Notes: generated by a model not told the origin, from the letters alone. DNA of 45,704 bases from RGIG8775 sp045660295 (GCA_045660295.1 JAZRDN010000054.1:1-45704); one strand, 5' to 3'. Shown: positions 33,317-41,739, counted from the first letter of the stretch. Numbers and translations: made by a program.

Positions 33317-33739
33317 ATGAGAAGCACGTCATACAACACTGCCGGAAAAAAGGCGTTAATTGAATACATGGCGCAAAACGCCGACCGCCAATTCACGGTT
33401 GACGAGCTTTTCGGGGCGCTCTGCGCCTCGGGCGCTTCGGTGGGCAAAAGCTCGCTCTACAGACTGCTTGAAAGGCTGGTAAACGACGGCGTTGTCCGCA
33501 AATTCAAGGAAAGCGAGCTGGCGTCATCGGTGTTTCAATACATCGGCAGCGACGAGGAATGTTGCCGCCACCTGCACCTCAAGTGCGCCGACTGCGGCAA
33601 GCTGGTGCACCTCGAGTGCCCTAACAGCATCGAGCTTCTGCGCCATATTTACGAGGAGCACGGCTTCTCGATAGACAGCAAAAAATCAGTCCTTTACGGC
33701 AAGTGCAAGGGCTGCCAAAATTTTAATACCACGGAGTAA
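33317..33739 (+). CDS. Fur-family metal-responsive regulator
   Basis: A 140-residue repressor of the Fur/Zur/PerR group. The N-terminal winged helix includes SSLYRLLERLVNDGVVRKF (recognition helix region near residues 38-56). The C-terminal dimer and metal domain has CCRHLHLKCADCGKLVHLEC, a His/Cys metal site, and a structural zinc completed by CKGC near the C-terminus. The lack of extra His clusters argues against PerR; Zur or a general Fur-like sensor is more likely, but the metal cannot be fixed from sequence. AAGGAG precedes the ATG, and the pyridoxamine kinase gene starts three bases after its stop. Confidence 0.88.
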   Translation: MRSTSYNTAGKKALIEYMAQNADRQFTVDELFGALCASGASVGKSSLYRLLERLVNDGVVRKFKESELASSVFQYIGSDEECCRHLHLKCADCGKLVHLECPNSIELLRHIYEEHGFSIDSKKSVLYGKCKGCQNFNTTE

Positions 33740-33742
33740 ACC

Positions 33743-34588
33743 ATGTTCACCATTCCACCCAAGGTCGCCGCTATACACGACCTTTCCTGCTTCGGCAGAT
33801 GCGCGCTGACGGTAATCATTCCCACCCTCTCGGCTATGGGAGTCCAGACCGTTCCCGTGCCCACCGCCCTGCTTTCAACTCACACGGGCGGCTTTACCGA
33901 TATGCTATTCGTTGACCTCAGCGGCGAAATGGACGGTATCTCCGACCACTTCCGCAGTCTGGGGCTGAAATTCGATTCGGTTTACAGCGGCTTTCTCGGA
34001 AGCGAGGCGCAGATAGAGCGAGTCGCCAAGTTTATAGACGAATTCGCCAACAAGGGCGCTCCTATTCTCGTTGACCCCGTAATGGGCGACGACGGCACGC
34101 TCTATTCCACCTACACAAAAGAAATGGGCGAGGGCATGCGCCACCTTGTGCACAAGGCAGACATCATCACGCCCAACTACACCGAGGCATGCTTCCTCAC
34201 GGGCACTCCCTATATTCCGCTTGACGGCATGGACGAGAGACGAGTCGAAAATCTTGCCGATGAGCTTATCCAAAAGCTCTTGGATATGGGCGCGAAAAAA
34301 ATAGCCGTTACGGGCTTTGAAGCCTGCGGCTCGGTGCTCACCTTCGGCACGGATGGGAACGGTATATTCACAAACAAGAAGGCTCGCCTTTCGGCAAGCT
34401 ACCCCGGCACGGGCGACATCTTCGCCTCGACCCTCTTGGGCAGGGTGCTGGCGGGGGACAGCTTCGAGAAGGCTGCACATAAAGCCTGCGACTTTACCGC
34501 CGCGGTCATCGACTACACCATGAAATTTCCAACTCCGCACCGCGAGGGCGTAATGCTCGAGCCGTGCTTGAAATTGCTTTGGGATTAA
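33743..34588 (+). CDS. Pyridoxamine/pyridoxal kinase (PdxY/PdxK-like)
   Basis: A 281-residue ribokinase-fold enzyme that phosphorylates B6 vitamers for PLP salvage. The N-terminus has AAIHDLSCFGRCALTVIIP, the first substrate-binding region. ILVDPVMGDDG and ITPNYTEACFLTG are the PdxY/PdxK-type ATP and metal regions, and the anion-hole/catalytic motif is YPGTGDIFAS near residue 224. The Asp in GTGD is the catalytic base. Normal length. It is coupled to the Fur-family gene upstream, with GGAG in the end of that gene serving as ribosome site. Confidence 0.9.
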   Translation: MFTIPPKVAAIHDLSCFGRCALTVIIPTLSAMGVQTVPVPTALLSTHTGGFTDMLFVDLSGEMDGISDHFRSLGLKFDSVYSGFLGSEAQIERVAKFIDEFANKGAPILVDPVMGDDGTLYSTYTKEMGEGMRHLVHKADIITPNYTEACFLTGTPYIPLDGMDERRVENLADELIQKLLDMGAKKIAVTGFEACGSVLTFGTDGNGIFTNKKARLSASYPGTGDIFASTLLGRVLAGDSFEKAAHKACDFTAAVIDYTMKFPTPHREGVMLEPCLKLLWD

Positions 34589-34594
34589 AGGGAG

Positions 34595-34783
34595 ATGGAG
34601 ACAGAGTATTACTCAAACGAGTTTGAGGAAGATATTATCCTCTCGCCCATTATCGACACCGAAAAGATAGAGCAGGGCTATATCCGCTTCACCTACGAGA
34701 AGCCCTCGGAGGACGGCACTTTCGTGACCGCCGAGGCGATAGTCATTCTTTTGCCTAAAAAGAGGTCAAATAAAAACGCGTAA
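34595..34783 (+). CDS. Small acidic protein, unknown
   Basis: A 62-residue frame six bases after the kinase stop, at the end of the operon and directly before its terminator. The N-terminal half is acidic (EFEEDIILSPIIDTEKIEQ) and the tail basic (LLPKKRSNKN). Third positions are rich in C and G as in its neighbours, which supports coding. AAAGGGAG touches the ATG, so the spacing is poor and translation may be coupled to the kinase. No family recognised. Confidence 0.5.
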   Translation: METEYYSNEFEEDIILSPIIDTEKIEQGYIRFTYEKPSEDGTFVTAEAIVILLPKKRSNKNA

Positions 34784-34821
34784 ACCAAGGCGACGGCGTT
34801 TAGCCTTCGCCTTGGTTTTTG
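34782..34821 (+). terminator. Terminator of the Fur-pyridoxamine kinase operon
   Basis: AAACCAAGGCGACGGC-GTTTA-GCCTTCGCCTTGGTTTTT: a 15- to 16-base stem with one mismatch, the recurrent GTTTA loop and a T run. Confidence 0.85.
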
Positions 34822-34827
34822 ATTTTT

Positions 34828-35014
34828 TGTGGAGCGTTTGGGGAGGGGGACCCCAACGCTTGCGGGAGCTATTGTTATGGCTACGCACTAAATATCCCAA
34901 GCGGTTGTCGCAAACTATGGGCGTAGGCACAAACTTCAACAAATATTACCCCGAGACAAAAGTTTTTTGCGGAGCTTTTCCCCCAAAAAGCGCCCCCCAA
35001 GCCAAAACTAACTC
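34828..35014 (+). repeat. Dispersed intergenic repeat family A, copy 3
   Basis: Same order as copy 2: GTGGAGCG, TTGGGG-AGGGGGA-CCCCAA hairpin, CGCTTGCGGGAGCTATTGT, CCCAAGCGGTTGTCGCAAAC and a GCTTTT/AAAAGC hairpin. It fills the gap before the pduL promoter. Confidence 0.75.
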
Positions 35015-35055
35015 TTCTTTTTTACAAAAAACAAGAAAATTATTTGATTTCGGCA

Positions 35056-35084
35056 TTTACAAATTGATTTTTTTATGATATAAT
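35056..35084 (+). promoter_or_regulatory. Promoter of the pduL operon, with inverted repeats after it
   Basis: TTTACA (35056-35061), 17 bases, TATAAT (35079-35084). Directly downstream TACTGTATCAGTA (35089-35101) and overlapping TATCA-GTACG-TGATA form inverted repeats in the leader, a possible operator. Confidence 0.6.
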
Positions 35085-35140
35085 GTATACTGTATCAGTA
35101 CGTGATAAAATTTTAACACTATCAGAAAGGAACAAAAATC

Positions 35141-35710
35141 ATGGCAAAGAAAATTTTGGTAGAGACATCCGCAAGACACATCCATGTTTGCGATGCTACT
35201 CTGGCGATCCTTTTCGGTGAGGGCGCTACCCTTACAAACAAGAAGGATCTTTCCCAGCCCGGTCAGTTCGCTTGCGAGGAAAAGGTTGAGGTCGTAGGTC
35301 CCAAGGGTTCTCTTAAGATGAGCATCCTCGGTCCCACAAGACCCGCAGATCAGGTTGAGGTATCCTACACAGACGCTCGCGCGCTCGGCATCACTCCCCC
35401 CGTTCGTGAGAGCGGCGACGTTGCGGGCACTCCCGGCGTTAAGCTCGTAGGTCCTTGCGGCGAGGTTGAAATAAACGAGGGCGTTATGGTCGCTAAGAGA
35501 CACATTCACATGACTCCCGAGGATGCCGCTGAGATAGGCGTTGAGGACAAGCAGATCGTTAAGGTTCAGCTTGACACAGCTCGTCCCCTTATCTTCGACG
35601 ACGTTGTTGTACGCGTAAGCCCCAAGTTCGCTCTCGCAATGCACATCGACACAGACGAGTGCAACGCCGCAGGCGCATTCGGTCAGGTTTACGGCGAAAT
35701 CGTAAAGTAA
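35141..35710 (+). CDS. pduL: Phosphate acyltransferase, PduL type
   Basis: A 189-residue zinc enzyme that interconverts acyl-CoA and acyl-phosphate. The two PduL half-domains each carry the metal His motif: SARHIHVC near residue 11 and AKRHIHMTP near residue 123. There is no N-terminal microcompartment targeting extension, so it is probably the soluble housekeeping form used for acetyl-CoA to acetyl-phosphate, which fits with the PflB made nearby. No other microcompartment genes are seen. No acetate kinase gene lies in the window. Codons are strongly biased, suggesting high expression. AAAGGAAC precedes the ATG. Confidence 0.9.
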   Translation: MAKKILVETSARHIHVCDATLAILFGEGATLTNKKDLSQPGQFACEEKVEVVGPKGSLKMSILGPTRPADQVEVSYTDARALGITPPVRESGDVAGTPGVKLVGPCGEVEINEGVMVAKRHIHMTPEDAAEIGVEDKQIVKVQLDTARPLIFDDVVVRVSPKFALAMHIDTDECNAAGAFGQVYGEIVK

Positions 35711-35711
35711 T

Positions 35712-36338
35712 GTGAAGAAGGTAAAGATACTCTTTCAGGGCGACAGCATCACCGATGCGGGACGTGACAAGAGAAATTATCACAACATGGGTAACGGTTA
35801 CCCCAAATTTGCGTCTCAGCTTATCGCGGGGGCGCACCCCGACACCGAGTTTGATTTTTACAACTTCGGTATCAGCGGAAACCGTACAGGTCAGGTCTTT
35901 GACAGGCTTTACAAGGATGCTATTGAGTTTCAGCCCGACATTTTCTCTATCCTCATCGGTATCAACGATATTTGGCACCGCTACGGCAACGACCGAATTG
36001 CTACCACCGACGCTCAGATAGAGACAAACTACCGCGCAATTCTTGAACGTATCAAGAGGGAGACGAACGCAAAGATAATCATGCTTTCGCCCTATCTTCT
36101 TGACTGCGAGGACAAGGAGCATATGCGCGAGGACCTCAAGACGGTACTCCCCATCGTAAGAAAGCTTGCGGAGGAGTTCGCCGACGTCTATATTCCTCTT
36201 GACGAGCGCTTCTCGGAGGCTATCAAGACACAGCCCGAACCCAAATTCTACTCGGCTGACGGAGTTCATCCCAACCAGAACGGAGCCGCCTTTATTGGCA
36301 AGCTCTACGCAGAGGCAATCGAGCCGCTGCTTAAGTAA
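35712..36338 (+). CDS. SGNH/GDSL-family hydrolase
   Basis: A 208-residue esterase-type hydrolase. Block I is LFQGDSITDAGRD (nucleophile Ser near residue 11), block II contains NFGISGNRTG, block III LIGINDIWHRYG and block V ADGVHPNQNGAAF (catalytic Asp and His). It has no signal peptide, so it acts inside the cell, perhaps deacylating sugars. The start is a GTG one base after the pduL stop with no clear ribosome site, so translational coupling is likely; the ATG two bases upstream is out of frame. Confidence 0.85.
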   Translation: MKKVKILFQGDSITDAGRDKRNYHNMGNGYPKFASQLIAGAHPDTEFDFYNFGISGNRTGQVFDRLYKDAIEFQPDIFSILIGINDIWHRYGNDRIATTDAQIETNYRAILERIKRETNAKIIMLSPYLLDCEDKEHMREDLKTVLPIVRKLAEEFADVYIPLDERFSEAIKTQPEPKFYSADGVHPNQNGAAFIGKLYAEAIEPLLK

Positions 36339-36372
36339 GTTTAAAATTTAATTACATAAGGAGAACATTAAC

Positions 36373-37089
36373 ATGAGCAATGTAAGTGAAACCCCTTACG
36401 CAATGAGCACAGAAGTGCAGCACATGTGCGTAGTAAAAAAGGGTCCTCACCACGGACCCGCTCCCATTCCCGAAGAGGGCAAATGGATCGAAGCAAAGCA
36501 GATCACCGATATTTCGGCATACACCCACGGTGTGGGATGGTGTGCTCCTCAGCAGGGTGCCTGCAAGCTTTCTCTTAACGTAAAGAACGGTATCATCGAG
36601 GAAGCTCTCGTTGAGACGATCGGATGCTCGGGTATGACTCACTCGGCAGCTATGGCGGCTGAGATCCTTCCCGGCAAGACACTTCTTGAGGCTCTTAATA
36701 CAGACCTTGTTTGTGACGCTATCAACACAGCTATGCGTGAGCTTTTCCTTCAGATCGTTTACGGACGCAGCCAGTCGGCGTTCTCCGAGGGCGGTCTCGT
36801 TATCGGCGCGGGTATGGAAGACCTCGGTAAGGGCGAGCGCTCCATGGTTGGTACTATGTACGGTACTAAGGAAAAGGGCGTAAGATACCTTGAGATGACA
36901 GAGGGCTACTGCACAAGAATGGCTCTTGATGAGAACAACGAGGTTATCGGCTACGAGTTCGTATCTCTCGGCAAGATGACCGACTTCATCAAGAAGGGCA
37001 TGGAGCCCAACGAAGCTTACGAGAAGTCCAAGGGTACATACGGTAGATTTGCTGATGCCGCTAAGTACATCGACCCCCGTAAGGACTAA
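36373..37089 (+). CDS. NifU/IscU-like iron-sulfur scaffold-type protein
   Basis: A 238-residue protein with a NifU_N/IscU-like core. Candidate cluster ligands lie in VGWCAPQQGACKL and ETIGCSGMTHSAAMAA, the latter like the GCGxAxAS site of IscU. It extends about 60 residues beyond a usual scaffold at both ends, including MCVVKKGPHHGP at the N-terminus. It is regularly annotated as an iron-sulfur assembly scaffold and found next to GGGtGRT genes, as here, 18 bases upstream of one. There is no IscS, Suf or NifS in the window, so it may not serve general cluster assembly. AAGGAG is ten bases from the ATG. Highly biased codons. Confidence 0.82.
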   Translation: MSNVSETPYAMSTEVQHMCVVKKGPHHGPAPIPEEGKWIEAKQITDISAYTHGVGWCAPQQGACKLSLNVKNGIIEEALVETIGCSGMTHSAAMAAEILPGKTLLEALNTDLVCDAINTAMRELFLQIVYGRSQSAFSEGGLVIGAGMEDLGKGERSMVGTMYGTKEKGVRYLEMTEGYCTRMALDENNEVIGYEFVSLGKMTDFIKKGMEPNEAYEKSKGTYGRFADAAKYIDPRKD

Positions 37090-37107
37090 TCAAGGAGGTA
37101 ATGTATA

Positions 37108-38106
37108 ATGGCTAAATTTGAAGGTTACGAGAGACGCGAGGCGAAGATCCTTGCCGCTCTTAAGGAATACGGTATCAATTCTATCGACGAGTGCAAGGAG
37201 ATCTGCGACGCTTACGGCGTAGACCCCTACAAGATCGTCGAGGAAACACAGCCCATCTGCTTCGAGAACGCAAAGTGGGCATACACGGTAGGCTCCGCTA
37301 TCGCTATCAAGAAGGGCTGCAAGAAGGCTGCTGACGCCGCTGCGGCTATCGGTATCGGACTTCAGGCTTTCTGTATCCCCGGCTCTGTTGCCGAGAACAG
37401 AAAGGTTGGTCTCGGTCACGGAAATCTCGGTAAGATGCTTCTTTCCGAGGAGACAGAGTGCTTCTGCTTCCTCGCAGGTCACGAGTCCTTCGCGGCTGCA
37501 GAGGGCGCTATCAAGATCGCTCTTAACGCAAACAAGGTTAGAGTTAAGCCCCTTCGCGTTATCCTTAACGGTCTCGGCAAGGACGCGGCTTATATCATCT
37601 CCAGAATCAACGGCTTCACATACGTAGAGACAAAGTTTGACCCCTACACCGAGGAGGTTGCGGTTCTCTCCGAGAAGGCGTTCTCCACAGGTGACAGAGC
37701 TAAGGTTAAGTGCTACGGCTCTGACAGCGTTCCCGAAGGCGTTGCTATCATGAGACTTGAGAACGTTGGCGTTTCCATCACAGGTAACTCCACTAACCCC
37801 ACTCGCTTCCAGCACCCCGTTGCAGGCACTTACAAGAAGTGGTGTAACGAGAACGGCGTAAATTACTTCCCTGTTGCTTCTGGCGGCGGTACAGGACGTA
37901 CACTTCACCCCGATAACATGGCAGCAGGCCCCGCTTCCTACGGTATGACAGATACAATGGGACGTATGCACGGCGACGCTCAGTTCGCAGGCTCGTCCTC
38001 TGTTCCCGCTCACGTAGAGATGATGGGACTTATCGGCGCAGGTAACAACCCCATGGTTGGTATGACCGTTGCGTGCGCAGTTGCTATCGAAGAGGCAAGC
38101 AAATAA
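37108..38106 (+). CDS. GGGtGRT protein
   Basis: A 332-residue protein of the family named after its motif, seen here as VASGGGTGRTLHPDN near residue 262. It has many cysteines (CKEICDAYG, PICFENAK, FCIPGS, ECFCFLAGHES, KKWCNENG), and a Gly-rich C-terminus GLIGAGNNPMVGM. The family is known from anaerobes and its function is not established. The constant pairing with a NifU-like protein suggests that it receives or carries a metal cluster, which is inference. AAGGAGG precedes the ATG. It is the last gene of the pduL operon, followed by a strong terminator, and its codon use suggests abundant expression. Confidence 0.88.
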   Translation: MAKFEGYERREAKILAALKEYGINSIDECKEICDAYGVDPYKIVEETQPICFENAKWAYTVGSAIAIKKGCKKAADAAAAIGIGLQAFCIPGSVAENRKVGLGHGNLGKMLLSEETECFCFLAGHESFAAAEGAIKIALNANKVRVKPLRVILNGLGKDAAYIISRINGFTYVETKFDPYTEEVAVLSEKAFSTGDRAKVKCYGSDSVPEGVAIMRLENVGVSITGNSTNPTRFQHPVAGTYKKWCNENGVNYFPVASGGGTGRTLHPDNMAAGPASYGMTDTMGRMHGDAQFAGSSSVPAHVEMMGLIGAGNNPMVGMTVACAVAIEEASK

Positions 38107-38140
38107 TTAGCTTTTTGGCTGATTTAATCTAAAAAAACAA

Positions 38141-38190
38141 TTAGACACATCATTTTGGAGAAATCCATTGTGATGTGTCTAACTTTTTTT
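38141..38190 (+). terminator. Terminator of the pduL-GGGtGRT operon, nested stem
   Basis: TTAGACACATCA (38141-38152) pairs perfectly with TGATGTGTCTAA (38171-38182). The loop contains a second TGGA-GAAA-TCCA hairpin, and CTTTTTTT follows. It is larger than the other terminators here. Confidence 0.85.
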
Positions 38191-38276
38191 AGGAGAAAAA
38201 TGTGTGTGCGAAAGCCGGATTTATTGAACAGAACTTCCGTCACACCGTAGGGCGAACATGGCACCAAAAGCAATTG

Positions 38277-38382
38277 TGCACCCAAAGCAAATGAGTGTGT
38301 GTTTAGCACACGACTGATGGCAACGGCCGTGTTGTTCGCACACATATGGAACGCTGACCTATTGGCTCTCCGCGAGGAGCGG
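38277..38382 (+). repeat. Dispersed intergenic repeat family B, copy 3
   Basis: GCACCCAAAGCAAATGA, GTGTGT-GTTTA-GCACAC hairpin, GACTGATGGCAACG, then CATATGGAACGCTGACC and a closing GC-rich hairpin. It shares about 40 bases with copy 4 with one mismatch. It lies between the convergent GGGtGRT and propeller-protein genes. Confidence 0.7.
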
Positions 38383-38395
38383 TGTTTAGCCGTCG

Positions 38396-39517
38396 CTACT
38401 TTTGAACCGCAACCACACGCCCCGCATCACGAATGAGGGCGGGGTGCTCTCGCTCGCCCAAGGAAATGTAAAAGGTGTCGCCGTCCTTACAGAATGAGCC
38501 GGCGGTGGCGTAGGCGAAAAAGCCGAACCGCTTTTCAAATTCGCCCTTCTTTTCCTCAAACACCATTATCTCATAGTAATTTTCGCTCACAGGCTTCCAG
38601 CCAAGCACGAATATACTGCCGTCGGCTTCTATAATATCCGATACTTTTATATCTTTGCCAAGTGCTATTCCCGAAAATCCTGTCAGGTCGTGGGTAACGA
38701 GCAACGTGCGGTTCATCACAAAATACGCTACGCTGTCGGTGGTCACTATATCCGACATATCCTCAGCGGGAAGCGAGCCGAAGGCATACTCAAACACCTC
38801 TCCGTCGTAGCGGTAGAGGTCCATATAATAGCTCTTTGCGCCGTCCTCGCCTGCTTTATCAAAGGTGAAAAAGGCGTAAAGCTCGCCACGGTATTCAAAA
38901 AGATTGTACACGCGTAACGTTTCGTACAAAGATGTATCAAGAGGCTCGCCGTCCTTGTAAAACTCAACCGACGCATAGCTCTCTCCGTCAAAGCGAGCGA
39001 CGGGATAGTCGCCCGAGTTCACTCCAAGCCCGAAAAAGCCTTCACCCTCAAACTCCACGTAATCAAAGCAGTGTATGCCCGAGGGCAGAACTCGCAAAGT
39101 CTCCCAATTGCCGTCTCGGAGAAGGTAATAGTTCCCCAGCGACCAATCCTCCTTGGGGTCTGTGCCGAGTATGGCAAGCTCACCGTCCACAAGCGCAAAG
39201 CGCTTTATCTGCTCGTCGGGAATCGCCTCGACCGACTTTTCCCACACGCCACGCTCAAGGTCGTAGGACATGACGTACACAGGGCCCGTATTTGCGCCGT
39301 AGTCTCCGCCGCCTACGTAAAGCTTGCCGTCAAACACCGTCATATCCTCCGAAAGGCGCGAGTTGACCTGCTCCTTGTCGTAGATATCGAGGTAAGGCAC
39401 GCCAAGGTCGGTTGGCTTTACTATTTTGTTTTTCGCAAGTACAAGCCCCACCGCTCCCACCGCGATGGCGGCAAGGCAGAGGACACATACCAATATTACG
39501 GTTATTGTTTTTTTCAT
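38396..39517 (-). CDS. Membrane-anchored propeller-like protein, unknown
   Basis: A 373-residue protein with an N-terminal membrane anchor or signal (VILVCVLCLAAIAVGAVGLVLA, residues about 8-28), the rest presumably outside. The body is made of short repeated beta units such as FDGKLYVGGGDYG, VDGELAILGTD, YRGELYAFFTF and ADGSIFVLGWK, spaced about 45-50 residues apart, which suggests a kelch/WD-like beta propeller. No catalytic motif is seen. Its ATG is directly after the ahcY stop (TAAATG), with AAAGG inside the end of ahcY, so the two are co-transcribed though no functional link is obvious. Confidence 0.75.
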   Translation of the reverse strand: MKKTITVILVCVLCLAAIAVGAVGLVLAKNKIVKPTDLGVPYLDIYDKEQVNSRLSEDMTVFDGKLYVGGGDYGANTGPVYVMSYDLERGVWEKSVEAIPDEQIKRFALVDGELAILGTDPKEDWSLGNYYLLRDGNWETLRVLPSGIHCFDYVEFEGEGFFGLGVNSGDYPVARFDGESYASVEFYKDGEPLDTSLYETLRVYNLFEYRGELYAFFTFDKAGEDGAKSYYMDLYRYDGEVFEYAFGSLPAEDMSDIVTTDSVAYFVMNRTLLVTHDLTGFSGIALGKDIKVSDIIEADGSIFVLGWKPVSENYYEIMVFEEKKGEFEKRFGFFAYATAGSFCKDGDTFYISLGEREHPALIRDAGRVVAVQK

Positions 39518-40759
39518 TTAATCAACCTTTGAAAGATATTCGACCTGCTCTTTTGTCAGCGCGTCGATGCGGATTCCAAGCGTCTCCAGCTTCATTGCCG
39601 CCACTTCCTCGTCTATCTCACGCGGAACGGCATAGAGCTTTTTCTCAAGCTTTCCCTTGTTCTTGGCAAGATATTCAAGCCCCTTTGCCTGAATAGCAAA
39701 GGACATGTCCATTATCTCCGCGGGATGTCCGTTGCCCGCCGCAAGATTTACAAGTCTGCCCTCGGCAAGAAGGTTGATAACTCTGCCGTCCGCCATGGTG
39801 TATCCCACGATGTTGGGCTTGCGCTCCTCGATATTTACAGAAAGAGCCTCAAGCTCGTTTTTGTTTATCTCAACGTCAAAGTGACCGCTGTTGGCAAGCA
39901 GAACGCCGTCCTTCATCACCTCAAAGTGGCGCTTTACGATAACGTCGTTAGTGCCCGTAAGGGTGATGAAAAGGTCACCCAGAGGCGCCGCCTCGTCCAT
40001 AGTCATGACTCTGTAGCCGTCCATTACCGCCTCGATAGCCTTTACCGAGTCGATCTCTGTGACGATAACATTCGCGCCCATGCCCTTTAAGCGCATAGCG
40101 ACTCCGCGTCCGCACCAGCCGTAGCCCGCGACCACCGCGGTCTTGCCAGCTATCATGAGGTTGGTGGAGTTCATAATTCCGTCAAGCGTGGACTGACCCG
40201 TGCCGTAGCGGTTGTCGAAAAGATGCTTGCAGTCGGCGTCGTTGACGTCTATCATGGTATAATCCAGCTTACCCTGCGCCTCGCGGGCCTTGAGACGGTG
40301 AATACCCGTGGTGGTCTCCTCGCAGCCGCCGATAAGGCGCGCACCCAGCGCTCTCTCTGTGCCGTGTATAAGCTGAGTGAAATCTCCGCCGTCGTCTATC
40401 ATAAGATCGGGCACGCAGGAAAGCGTGTCGATAAGATGCTTTTTGTAGCCCTCATCGTCAACGCCGTGGCGCGCATGGACGTCAATGCCCACAGCGGCAA
40501 GCGCCGCCGCCACGTCGTCCTGCGTGGAAAGCGGATTACAGCCCGTAGCGTGCACCTCGGCACCGCCCGCGCGCAGAGTTTCGGCAAGGCACGCGGTCTT
40601 TGCTTCAAGGTGTATTGACATGCAGATCTTCATGCCCGCAAAGGGCTTTTCGCGCTCGAAGTCGGCGCGGATCTTCGCCAGCAGGGGCATATATGATTTT
40701 ACCCATTCGATTTTTTTGCGTCCCGAGGGCGCGAGATTTATGTCTTTGATGTCGCTCAT
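39518..40759 (-). CDS. ahcY: S-adenosylhomocysteine hydrolase
   Basis: A 413-residue NAD-dependent enzyme that splits S-adenosylhomocysteine into adenosine and homocysteine, recycling the product of methylation reactions. Substrate and catalytic regions are MSIHLEAKTACLAETL, DDGGDFT, GGCEETTTG and NRYGTGQSTLDG; the NAD-binding fold is VAGYGWCGRGVA; and the C-terminal HPAEIMDMSFAIQA is typical. Length fits the bacterial/archaeal short form lacking the 40-residue insert. GGGAGGAAC precedes the ATG. It leads a two-gene unit with a propeller-like membrane protein. Confidence 0.96.
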   Translation of the reverse strand: MSDIKDINLAPSGRKKIEWVKSYMPLLAKIRADFEREKPFAGMKICMSIHLEAKTACLAETLRAGGAEVHATGCNPLSTQDDVAAALAAVGIDVHARHGVDDEGYKKHLIDTLSCVPDLMIDDGGDFTQLIHGTERALGARLIGGCEETTTGIHRLKAREAQGKLDYTMIDVNDADCKHLFDNRYGTGQSTLDGIMNSTNLMIAGKTAVVAGYGWCGRGVAMRLKGMGANVIVTEIDSVKAIEAVMDGYRVMTMDEAAPLGDLFITLTGTNDVIVKRHFEVMKDGVLLANSGHFDVEINKNELEALSVNIEERKPNIVGYTMADGRVINLLAEGRLVNLAAGNGHPAEIMDMSFAIQAKGLEYLAKNKGKLEKKLYAVPREIDEEVAAMKLETLGIRIDALTKEQVEYLSKVD

Positions 40760-40803
40760 TTTGAGTTCCTCCCTGTTTTTATACGAATAAATTATACGAG
40801 ACC

Positions 40804-40832
40804 ATTATAGCATATTTTGGGCGCTTTTTCCA
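40804..40832 (-). promoter_or_regulatory. Promoter of ahcY
   Basis: On the minus strand TGGAAA (40832-40827), 17 bases, TATAAT (40809-40804). No SAH or SAM riboswitch is recognisable in the short leader. Confidence 0.6.
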
Positions 40833-40883
40833 TAGTTTTACGAAAAAATATTTCCATCTCCGACCTAAAAGCTCCGCAGAACC

Positions 40884-40910
40884 AAAAGGCCGTCCGCAAA
40901 GCGGACGACC
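40884..40910 (-). terminator. Terminator of the small lipoprotein gene
   Basis: On the minus strand GGTCGTCCGC-TTT-GCGGACGGCC followed by TTTTGG, 43 bases after the lipoprotein stop. Confidence 0.75.
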
Positions 40911-40953
40911 AATTGGAATAATTCTATCAAAAGGAGTAAGACAATTAGCTATT

Positions 40954-41562
40954 TTACGCGATGTTCTCAGAAGCTACAACAGTTGCGTTCTCATACGCAG
41001 CCTGTGTCTTTGCAGTGAAAGCATCGATCTGGCTTGCAACGCCGTACATGGAAAGTACGTAGTCACCGATTACGATAAGTGTGTACTTTTCGGGGAATCC
41101 GCACGCCCACTGATTGTTAAGGACAGCGTCCTTAAGAGCAGCCGCGAATGCGTCAACGTTAGCAGAGTCAGCAATGTGGAAGCAGCCTGCAGTGAAGTTT
41201 CTGGAAGCCATGGGGTTCATAGCCATACCGATCTCACCGTCGATCATAGCGAGAAGTTCCTCGGAAAGAACGAAGATACTCATCGCTGTAAGACGAGCGT
41301 CCTCAACGTCGGTAGGAAGCGCACCGGGAGTGTCCCAGCTCATGTTGTCACCGTAACCGCTGGCTACAGAGAAGTAAAGCTCTTCTCTCTCAGCAGCAGT
41401 GATGGACTCCCAAACTGTGTTGATTATCTCAAGAGCGTTTTCGGCAACAGGAGTTGCGTCTGTAACTTGGTCGTCGTTGCCTGTTGTCTCGGCAGGAGCG
41501 CCGCATGCTACAAGCGCAACAAGCATGAGTGTTGCAAGAATAAGTGCAAGAATCTTTTTCAT
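40954..41562 (-). CDS. Small lipoprotein, unknown
   Basis: A 202-residue exported lipoprotein. The signal MKKILALILATLMLVALVAC ends in a lipobox with Cys at residue 20, followed by a short acidic linker and a globular domain from about residue 40. The domain has AENALEIINTVWESI near its start, VASGYGDNMSWDTPG, and an alternating helix/strand pattern ending YENATVVASENIA. I do not recognise the family. It is a single gene with its own terminator; AGAAAGGAAAC precedes the ATG. Biased codons suggest fair expression. The upstream 150 bases hold short hairpins and A/T tracts but no promoter I can fix with confidence. Confidence 0.8.
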   Translation of the reverse strand: MKKILALILATLMLVALVACGAPAETTGNDDQVTDATPVAENALEIINTVWESITAAEREELYFSVASGYGDNMSWDTPGALPTDVEDARLTAMSIFVLSEELLAMIDGEIGMAMNPMASRNFTAGCFHIADSANVDAFAAALKDAVLNNQWACGFPEKYTLIVIGDYVLSMYGVASQIDAFTAKTQAAYENATVVASENIA

Positions 41563-41711
41563 TTTATATGTTTCCTTTCTGTTCGGAGCTATTCATACTC
41601 CGTGTTTTATCGCCGTTTATCGGCGCCTTACATACACAACACGCATGAATATACCCGCAGGTCACAAATTTTTTTGAAAAAATAAAAATTTTTTTGTTTT
41701 TTTATAAAAAC

Positions 41712-41739
41712 TTGAAAAATCGGCGAGGAGTAGTATACT
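41712..41739 (+). promoter_or_regulatory. Promoter of the decayed gene
   Basis: TTGAAA (41712-41717), 16 bases, TATACT (41734-41739), followed by GGGAGG five bases before the ATG at 41778. Confidence 0.5.

Noticed and set aside
35141..35710. PduL as evidence for a bacterial microcompartment
   Set aside because: There is no targeting extension and no shell-protein or diol/ethanolamine genes nearby; a soluble phosphotransacetylase role is simpler.
38200..38250. Sixteen-codon frame with AGGAG before its ATG, after the GGGtGRT terminator
   Set aside because: It follows a strong terminator with no new promoter seen, and the codon content is not convincing. It may be part of an extended family B copy.
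38124..38345. Small minus-strand frames beginning MCANNT and containing LNTRSFA (also at 41874-42065 and, on the plus strand, 8170-8367)
   Set aside because: The shared peptide comes only from repeat family B read through its hairpins. The frames have no ribosome sites and diverge outside the repeat, so they are not a protein family.
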